DNA of 26,436 bases, taken from positions 1 to 26,436 of the forward strand of contig JBNKRZ010000010.1 of the NCBI GenBank assembly GCA_050297015.1. The letters run 5' to 3'. Under the pieces are notes generated by a model, which was not told the origin of the DNA, did no database searches, and was given only the letters and a program-made list of their open reading frames with translations. Positions 21,597 through 26,436 of this stretch are shown piece by piece (position 1 is the stretch's first letter; each line of letters starts with the position of its first letter). The position numbers were made by a program, and so were the translations under genes. The stretch is from JACKJA01 sp050297015. GTDB taxonomy: Bacteria > Pseudomonadota > Alphaproteobacteria > Micavibrionales > Micavibrionaceae.

Positions 21597-22598
21597 TTAA
21601 GCCGCTTTTTCCATCAGCTCTTTGTAAGCCGTTTCCGGGCGCGGCCCCATATGCTGGATGACTTCCGTTGCCGCGATCGTGCCGAGCCGTCCGCATTCCG
21701 CCAATTCCATCCCTTGCGTATAGCCGTACAGGAACCCGGCGGCGTACTGATCGCCCGCCCCGGTAGAATCCAGAACATGCTCCGGCTTGCCCGGCGGCAC
21801 TTCAATAATCTCACCGCCCGCGACGATAACGGAACCCTTTTCACTGCGGGTCAGAGCTGCGATCTCGCACTTACCCGCAACGATTTGTGCGGCTTCCTCA
21901 AACGTTTCAACCTCACACAGGGATTTAATTTCCTCCTCATTCGCAAACAGGATATCAATGTGATGCTCAACAAGCTCTTGAAAATCCTCACGGTGGCGAT
22001 CAACACAAAACGGGTCGGACAGCGTCAGAGAAACCTTACGGCCTGCGGCGGCAGCAATCGTACCCGCCTTGCGGAAAGCCTCTTTCGCATGCGGGGGATC
22101 AAACAGATATCCCTCCAGATACGTCACTTTAGCCCCGGCGATAAGTTCCTCATCAATATCCTCCGGCCCCAGCTCTACCGCCGCACCAAGGAAAGTGTTC
22201 ATCGTCCGCTGCGCATCCGGCGTCACAAGAATAAGGCAGCGCCCTGTCGGCGCACCAATCACCAAAGGCTGCGTATCAAAATGAACCCCCATGCTTTTAA
22301 GATCATGTTTAAAAACCGCGCCCAGCTGGTCATCAGCAATTTTACCAATATAAGCCCCATTACCGCCAAACGAAGCAAAGCCGGCAATTGTGTTTCCTGC
22401 GCTCCCGCCAGAGCTTTCAACCCCGGCCGCCATATCAGCATACAGCCCCACGGCCCGCGCCTCATCAATCAGCATCATGCCGCCTTTTTTCATACCGTGT
22501 TCTTTATCCTGCTCTTCGATAAAGGCATCCTCCGCATGAGAGAGAACATCGACCAGCGCATTACCAATCGCCACGAGATCATATGAAGCTTCCGCCAT
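21597..22598 (-). CDS. Adenosine kinase-like PfkB sugar kinase
   Basis: The 333-residue protein is a PfkB kinase of the adenosine-kinase branch: AIGNALVDVL near the N-terminus, GGSAGNT (64-70), GAYIGKIADDQLG, a TPDAQRTM block and DSTGAGDQYAAGFL (277-290) with catalytic D283. Many alphaproteobacterial proteins of this type phosphorylate adenosine or a related nucleoside; the substrate here is inferred. The start ATG at 22598 has AAGGA 8 nt upstream. An upstream in-frame start at 22649 would add 17 residues unlike the family. Convergent with htpG (61 bp between stops, no clear terminator) and divergent from the TetR-like gene. Confidence 0.88.
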   Translation of the reverse strand: MAEASYDLVAIGNALVDVLSHAEDAFIEEQDKEHGMKKGGMMLIDEARAVGLYADMAAGVESSGGSAGNTIAGFASFGGNGAYIGKIADDQLGAVFKHDLKSMGVHFDTQPLVIGAPTGRCLILVTPDAQRTMNTFLGAAVELGPEDIDEELIAGAKVTYLEGYLFDPPHAKEAFRKAGTIAAAAGRKVSLTLSDPFCVDRHREDFQELVEHHIDILFANEEEIKSLCEVETFEEAAQIVAGKCEIAALTRSEKGSVIVAGGEIIEVPPGKPEHVLDSTGAGDQYAAGFLYGYTQGMELAECGRLGTIAATEVIQHMGPRPETAYKELMEKAA

Positions 22599-22672
22599 TT
22601 TTAAATTCCTTGTTTGATAAATTTTTCTATTCGCTCTATTTGTAAGCAAAAGGACGAAACTGTTAAACCGCT

Positions 22673-23263
22673 ATGCAAAAAAAAACCACAGAAAATATCA
22701 AAGAGCGCGCCGTGCAGGCGGCATTATCTGTTGCCGCAGAAAAAGGCTGGGAGAGAACATCCCTGTATGACATTGCAAAAAAAGCGGATATTTCTCTGTC
22801 CACACTGCGGGAACATATCGAAGACCGCGGCGATATCCTGAGCGCCTATGGCCGGATGCTGGACCGGAAAGTTATAGAGAACACAGGATCACCCGATAAC
22901 ACCATAAGTGCCCGCGACCGCCTGTTTGATGTATTGATGGAACGTTTTGACCTGCTCAACGAAAACCGCGCGGCGCTCACCTCTGTCCTGAACAGTTTTC
23001 GCTGCGACCCGAAGCAAGCGCTTATCGGCCTGCCGCATTTGGGGCGTTCAATGAATAAAATGCTGGAGGCTGCCACCATCGACACAAACGGCATTATGGG
23101 CGCCGCTAAAGTGGCCGCGACAACGGCCTTGTACGTAAAAACACTTCTCGTCTGGATAAATGATGAAAGCCCCGACATGTCAAAAACCATGGCGGCTCTC
23201 GATAAAAAGCTGGGACATGCCGAACGGCTGGCCGAAACGCTGGGATTTTCCACGAAAAAATAA
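22673..23263 (+). CDS. TetR-like protein (possibly COQ9-related)
   Basis: The 196-residue protein has an N-terminal TetR helix-turn-helix: IKERAVQAALSVAAEKGWERTSLYDIAKKADISLSTLREHIEDRGDILSAY (residues 8-57). A helical ligand-binding domain follows. The RDRLFDVLMERFDLLNENRAALTSVL block recalls COQ9-type TetR-fold proteins, which aid ubiquinone synthesis without binding DNA. So it may be a repressor or a COQ9-like lipid-binding protein; the intact HTH slightly favours DNA binding. A ribosome-binding site is not obvious at the chosen ATG. It lies upstream of rbsK, whose promoter carries a long inverted repeat, so rbsK is a plausible target. Confidence 0.75.
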   Translation: MQKKTTENIKERAVQAALSVAAEKGWERTSLYDIAKKADISLSTLREHIEDRGDILSAYGRMLDRKVIENTGSPDNTISARDRLFDVLMERFDLLNENRAALTSVLNSFRCDPKQALIGLPHLGRSMNKMLEAATIDTNGIMGAAKVAATTALYVKTLLVWINDESPDMSKTMAALDKKLGHAERLAETLGFSTKK

Positions 23264-23305
23264 CATGCTCACCCCTTCCTTATAGACGGAAAGAAACGAC
23301 TTTGG

Positions 23306-23350
23306 CCTTTTTTATCTTCGTGCCATAATACGACAAGAAGATAAAAAAGG
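23306..23350 (+). promoter_or_regulatory. 14-bp perfect inverted repeat over the rbsK promoter and ribosome-binding site
   Basis: The 14-nt arms at 23306-23319 and 23337-23350 are perfectly complementary with 17 nt between. The right arm ends in AAAAAAGG, the rbsK Shine-Dalgarno sequence. A candidate promoter, TTGGCC 23302-23307 and CATAAT 23324-23329 (16-bp spacer), places transcription start near the right arm. In that case the repeat would act as a DNA operator. In a read-through transcript it would instead hide the ribosome-binding site. Confidence 0.6.
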
Positions 23351-23359
23351 AACCTCACC

Positions 23360-24295
23360 ATGCTCGTCGTTTTCGGATCCATCAATCAAGACATGTGCTT
23401 TGCCCTCGATCACCTTCCCGTGCCGGGGGAAACTATTTTGTGCTCCGGCTATAAAATGTCAGGCGGCGGAAAAGGGGCCAATCAAGCCTTGGCTGCGGCC
23501 CGTTTCGGCGCAAAAACAGCCCTGGTCGGCCGGGTTGGCGATGATGGTCCCGGCATGCGTCTTCTCGCGGAAATCCGCCGCGAAGGTGTCATGACATCCG
23601 GCGTCGTGCATTCCGAACAACCGACAGGCTGCGCCATCGTTTTGACAGACAGCAAGGGCGAAAACCAAATCACCGTCGCACAAGGCGCCAATGCCGAAGC
23701 CTCCGCCGAACAAGTACCCGATGATATTTTGGGCGAGGGCAATGTCGTTTTAATGCAAATGGAAACGTCTGCCGAACACAATTGGGACATTATTAACCGC
23801 GCTAAAGAAAACGGTGCCAAAACCATTCTAAATCTGGCACCGGCTATTCACGTACCGCTTGAGGCTCTCCAGCAACTGGACTACCTGATCGTCAATGAAC
23901 TGGAAGCCCGTCAAATCGCGGGGAAACTGGGTATAAAAGCTGAAGAAAATGCCGCCCTTCTTGCCCGCGCACTGGCCAAACAAGGCAACAATACATGCAT
24001 CGTCACCATCGGCGGTAACGGTTCCGTCGCGGCAACCCCCGATGACAATATTATAACGGTGCCCTGCCTGCCTGTTGATATTGTTGACACAACAGGCGCG
24101 GGAGATGCCTATTGCGGCACGCTGGCCGCGGCGCTTCACGAAAAGATGGAACTGCCCGAAGCGATGAAGCGCGCATCCGTAGCCGGTTCTTTGTCCTGCA
24201 CCAAACGGGGCGCACAACCCTCCTTCCCACACATATCGGAAATTGAGGAAAATCTGGAAAATCTGGGTGAGATCAGCATAGAAAAAGCGCCCTAA
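23360..24295 (+). CDS. rbsK: Ribokinase
   Basis: The 311-residue protein matches ribokinase: VFGSINQDMCFALDHLPVPGETI at the N-terminus, GGGKGANQALAAARFGA (35-51) that binds the sugar, GRVGDDGPG, NELEARQI (179-186) and DTTGAGDAYCG (243-253) with catalytic D249. It would phosphorylate ribose, or possibly a similar pentose such as deoxyribose. AAGGA lies 8-9 nt before the ATG. The other rbs transport genes are not present in the window. It is one of three PfkB kinases here, all quite different from each other. Confidence 0.88.
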   Translation: MLVVFGSINQDMCFALDHLPVPGETILCSGYKMSGGGKGANQALAAARFGAKTALVGRVGDDGPGMRLLAEIRREGVMTSGVVHSEQPTGCAIVLTDSKGENQITVAQGANAEASAEQVPDDILGEGNVVLMQMETSAEHNWDIINRAKENGAKTILNLAPAIHVPLEALQQLDYLIVNELEARQIAGKLGIKAEENAALLARALAKQGNNTCIVTIGGNGSVAATPDDNIITVPCLPVDIVDTTGAGDAYCGTLAAALHEKMELPEAMKRASVAGSLSCTKRGAQPSFPHISEIEENLENLGEISIEKAP

Positions 24296-24306
24296 AAGAC
24301 GCTTTT
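24283..24306. terminator. Terminator hairpin between rbsK and the YjfB-like gene
   Basis: AAAAGCG 24283-24289 pairs with CGCTTTT 24300-24306; the loop holds the rbsK stop. On the minus strand the stem runs into TTTTTC, making it a likely terminator for the gene ending at 24339. In the plus direction no T-run follows. Confidence 0.5.
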
Positions 24307-24338
24307 ATCCGCACTATATTTTCAAAAGACAAACGGTT

Positions 24339-24512
24339 TCAAGCCGTCATATTGACCTGTGCGCCGCGTTCTCCCGCCACGATGGACTGCGCCGTTTCCT
24401 CAACGACCTTTGCCATTGCCGCATCGGCCTGCGCACTTTGCTTCATAAGGGAAAGCGTGGCATCCTGCTGGGCAATCGCCTGCTGCGCTACTAAAGTTGC
24501 AATACCGTCCAT
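24339..24512 (-). CDS. Small YjfB-like putative motility protein, 57 aa
   Basis: ATG at 24512 to TGA at 24339-24341 gives MDGIATLVAQQAIAQQDATL and then a second amphipathic helix, ending VNMTA. The reading frame has AAGGGG about 10 nt upstream. The layout (short MD...I start, two glutamine/alanine-rich helices of about 20 residues, hydrophilic end) recalls YjfB, a family of small proteins linked to motility by annotation. This is recognised from memory and moderate in confidence. It lies 69 nt after a minus-strand gene pair that includes a CheY-like regulator, which would suit a motility or signalling role. Confidence 0.6.
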   Translation of the reverse strand: MDGIATLVAQQAIAQQDATLSLMKQSAQADAAMAKVVEETAQSIVAGERGAQVNMTA

Positions 24513-24581
24513 CTTGAAATATCCCCTTTAAAATCCCCAACATCTCCATGATACACGATTTTTATAGACGGCGCACGCCTA

Positions 24582-25088
24582 TTAAGCGTCCATATCGTAT
24601 TTTTTATAGTATCGGTTACACGCATCATATAATTCCTGCGCGAGGGCACGACCCTCTTTACCCCCCGTCCCCTTCAGATCGTTAGCAACAATCACATTTA
24701 GCGTTTGATAGTGAGCCTCAATCAAATCCAGCGCATCGTCATTCAACTCATCAATCGTCTCCAGAAAATTCAAAATCACGCCGGAGATTTCCGTTACAAG
24801 ACGATAACCAAACATGCCACCATTGGCTTTCAATTCCATCGCGGCATCCGTCATCACGAGCAACGCGTCATCCGTATTAAGTTTACCGCTTCTGGCCCCC
24901 TTCACAGCATCCGCCAAAGCACTCAAAAACCGTTTAGCGATGAGTGGAAAATTTACTTCGACCTTTTCAAGAAACGTTTGCGCCTTTTCCAACTGAGCCG
25001 TTGGAAGACCGCCATACCCAATTTTCTGCCGTAAAATATTGGGGGGCGTAATAAACTTAGCCTTTGATTTGCTTTTCTTCTTCGTCAT
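24582..25088 (-). CDS. Conserved helical protein linked to response regulator, 168 aa
   Basis: I cannot name this domain. After a lysine-rich start (MTKKKSKSKAKF) the protein is all-helical, with the conserved-looking blocks NILRQKIGYGGLPTAQLEKAQ, MELKANGGMFGYRLVTEIS and LNDDALDLIEAHYQTLNVIV. GTGGKEGRALAQELYDACNRYY forms the last helix. I recall similar proteins next to CheY-like genes in other alphaproteobacteria, so it may be a phosphorelay or chemotaxis partner, but no phosphotransfer histidine stands out beyond that in EAHYQTL. It starts 23 nt after the response regulator stop, so the two are almost certainly one operon. Confidence 0.75.
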   Translation of the reverse strand: MTKKKSKSKAKFITPPNILRQKIGYGGLPTAQLEKAQTFLEKVEVNFPLIAKRFLSALADAVKGARSGKLNTDDALLVMTDAAMELKANGGMFGYRLVTEISGVILNFLETIDELNDDALDLIEAHYQTLNVIVANDLKGTGGKEGRALAQELYDACNRYYKKYDMDA

Positions 25089-25111
25089 GTTTCTCTCTAC
25101 AAAAAGCGGTA

Positions 25112-25702
25112 CTAATCAAGCCTTGTCTTGGTTTGTTCACGCAGTCCCTTTAAAATTTTATCTACATCGCCACGGTCAGCCAATGCAATTTCCAGATCGT
25201 CCTCTTGTTCAGAAACCTCATCCTCCCGGCGGAAAGGACCGTCATACCCATCCGAACTGCGGCGACGGCGATCCGGCCCAAAGAAACGCTCGCTATCGAC
25301 AAATTTTCGCGGTTTTTCAATCAAGCGCTCCACGCGGGCATACAAATCCTTTGCCGTGAACGGCTTAACCAAAAACTCTGTAATTCCTATATCACGGGCT
25401 TGTTCAACCCGTATTTTGTGACTGTACCCCGTCATCATAACAATCGGCACGAATTTATTGGGTGACCTCTCGTCATTACGAATACGTTGCGCCAACTCAA
25501 TACCGTTAACCGGTTCCATCAACCAGTCCGTTATAATGATATCCGGGTTATGCTTGCGGAAACTCTCAAACGCCATATCCCCATCAGAGGCCGTATAAAT
25601 ATCCTTAAACCCAAATATCCGCAGCAACGAAGCCGTCAAAGATTGAATTTGCTTCATGTCATCAACGACAAGAACAGAGGCTTTATGAAACTGGTAAGAC
25701 AT
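25112..25702 (-). CDS. CheY-like response regulator with arginine-rich tail
   Basis: The 196-residue product has one receiver domain (about residues 8-128). The acidic pair is D14-D15, the phosphoacceptor D59 (IIITDWLMEP), the switch threonine T91 (MMTGYS) and the lysine K113 (FLVKPF). No output domain follows; instead the tail reads FFGPDRRRRSSDGYDGPFRRE and then an acidic stretch, as in some alphaproteobacterial receivers. It likely acts through protein contacts, perhaps with the next gene product. I use the ATG at 25702; a TTG three codons upstream is possible. No sensor kinase is in the window. Confidence 0.9.
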   Translation of the reverse strand: MSYQFHKASVLVVDDMKQIQSLTASLLRIFGFKDIYTASDGDMAFESFRKHNPDIIITDWLMEPVNGIELAQRIRNDERSPNKFVPIVMMTGYSHKIRVEQARDIGITEFLVKPFTAKDLYARVERLIEKPRKFVDSERFFGPDRRRRSSDGYDGPFRREDEVSEQEDDLEIALADRGDVDKILKGLREQTKTRLD

Positions 25703-25867
25703 AGGGCGCAAAACTCAAGAAATTTAACAAATATTCCTTATCCTAAGGCTCTCATGATTTCCGTCGTAACGCAACAATGAAATCCCCGGTCTTTTCTCCG
25801 TTGCTCTTCATTCTTTTTCAGCGTAGATTACTTCAAGAATCATTTTTCACATCATCGGGCAAAGATA

Positions 25868-26299
25868 ATGAATCAGAATCAGATCATTATGAATTTCACC
25901 CTGCCGCCCTCAATCGAGGACGTAGAGGTTATTGCCCAAGGCGCTTTGGATAACCTTCCCGAAGAATTAATAGGGTTTTGTGAATCTTTAAAAATCCAAG
26001 TTGAGGATATGCCCGATGAGACAACCGAGGCCGAACAGGATCTGGAAGACCCTTATGAGCTGATCGCCCTTTATCGCAACGGAGCACAGCTCTCCCCCGG
26101 CGTAAAAAGTAAAGTTGCCAATGATGATGATCTTCTGACTATCTACCGCCGCCCTTTGCTGGATATGTGGTGCGAGACATGCGAAGACCTGAATATCCTG
26201 ATCCGGCAGGTTTTAATCGAAGAATTAGCCCCCCACTTCGACTTTTCGGATGATGAAATCGACGAGATGACCCGCCGCCATTTTCAAGGCATGCTCTAG
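25868..26299 (+). CDS. Minimal-zincin-family protein lacking the HExxH histidines
   Basis: The 143-residue protein follows the small metallopeptidase (TTHA0227-like minimal zincin) layout: FTLPPSIEDVEVIAQGALDNLPEEL, DPYELIALYRN, LTIYRRPLLDMWCE, and a final helix IRQVLIEELAPHFDFSDDEIDEM. In active relatives that helix reads VL.HEIGHHFG, with a HExxH zinc site. Here the first histidine is E118 and the second P122; only the catalytic glutamate E119 and H123 remain. It therefore probably does not bind zinc in the usual way. Family membership rests on the other blocks. The start could also be M8. Stand-alone gene, divergent from the response regulator operon. Confidence 0.8.
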   Translation: MNQNQIIMNFTLPPSIEDVEVIAQGALDNLPEELIGFCESLKIQVEDMPDETTEAEQDLEDPYELIALYRNGAQLSPGVKSKVANDDDLLTIYRRPLLDMWCETCEDLNILIRQVLIEELAPHFDFSDDEIDEMTRRHFQGML

Positions 26300-26324
26300 A
26301 TACTGTAGTCACATGTTATGTACA

Positions 26325-26436
26325 TTTCTGCGCAAGCATCTTTTTGTGTCTGTTCGCTCAAAATGCTTAACCGTAGCTATGGCTATGCTCTGCGCATTTT
26401 TCGCGCACATTCATCAAAAACCTGCTTGCGCAGAAA
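26325..26436. repeat. Long inverted-repeat element at the window edge
   Basis: TTTCTGCGCAAGCA 26325-26338 and TGCTTGCGCAGAAA 26423-26436 are perfectly complementary. Inside, TTTTTG/CAAAAA, AAAATGC/GCATTTT and CGTAGC/GCTATG give further nested stems. The right arm ends exactly at the window edge, so the element may continue. Its size and layout resemble the structured elements at 872 and 18192, but loop sequences do not clearly match. Confidence 0.6.

Noticed and set aside
21579..22586. 335-aa plus-strand ORF
   Set aside because: Fully antisense to the adenosine-kinase-like gene; arginine-rich shadow translation.
22673..23263. Firm naming as ubiquinone protein COQ9
   Set aside because: The N-terminal HTH looks intact and no ubiquinone genes are nearby; similarity to COQ9 is only suggestive.
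14554..24295. The three PfkB kinases as a recent duplication
   Set aside because: Their signatures and lengths differ (fructokinase-, adenosine kinase- and ribokinase-like), so they are old, separate branches.

Overview
The window looks like a chromosomal segment of an alphaproteobacterium. The evidence is the gene content and order: xseB-ispA-dxs, fabI with aroC, a divergent 17-kDa-antigen-like lipoprotein gene beside pdxH, and a CheY-like regulator with an FFGPDRRRR tail. The many short palindromic intergenic repeats (GTCATTGCGAGGAG type and relatives) fit too. A free-living Rhodospirillales/Micavibrio-like lineage is my best guess, from memory of such genomes and not verified. No rRNA, tRNA, CRISPR array, transposase or phage structural gene was seen.

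Layout. 1-616: the C-terminal tail of a class A penicillin-binding protein and a convergent gene of unknown function. 617-971: a gene-free stretch with AT-rich palindromes, a perfect DnaA-box sequence and a ~100-nt structured element. 972-3135 (minus strand): ispH, a YgjV-like membrane protein gene and rnhA, with the 5' end of rnhA duplicated into a small upstream ORF. 3249-4397: a proline/alanine-rich lipoprotein. 4404-5678: an AGE-family sugar epimerase/isomerase. 5788-9876 (plus): xseB, a GIY-YIG nuclease gene bracketed by palindromes, ispA, a repeat-packed gap, and a dxs carrying several in-frame repeat-derived insertions. 10070-11506: two small unknown genes and a HAD phosphatase behind a promoter that predicts a leaderless mRNA. 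11469-16316 (minus): sppA, aroC, a PfkB sugar kinase and fabI. 16487-18070: a 527-residue orphan. 18296-19486: a glycine-zipper lipoprotein and, divergently, pdxH. 19583-21535: htpG with a palindromic repeat inserted in frame near its C-terminus. 21597-24295: adenosine-kinase-like PfkB, a TetR-like protein and ribokinase. 24339-25702 (minus): response regulator, a helical partner protein and a small YjfB-like protein. 25868-26299: a minimal-zincin-family protein that has lost both zinc histidines of the HExxH motif.

How the genes fit together. ispH, ispA and dxs belong to the MEP isoprenoid route, and DXS and PdxH are also linked to thiamine and vitamin B6 chemistry. FabI, AroC, XseB, HtpG, SppA and RNase HI are housekeeping functions. 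The strongest theme is the repeats. At least five families of short palindromes occur between genes, inside dxs and htpG reading frames, over the dxs stop codon, around the GIY-YIG gene and inside the rnhA duplication. Several differ between copies by paired changes that keep the hairpin, which points to selection on structure or to spread of structured DNA. The most interesting hypothesis here is that the small GIY-YIG nuclease is linked to the mobility of one of these families.
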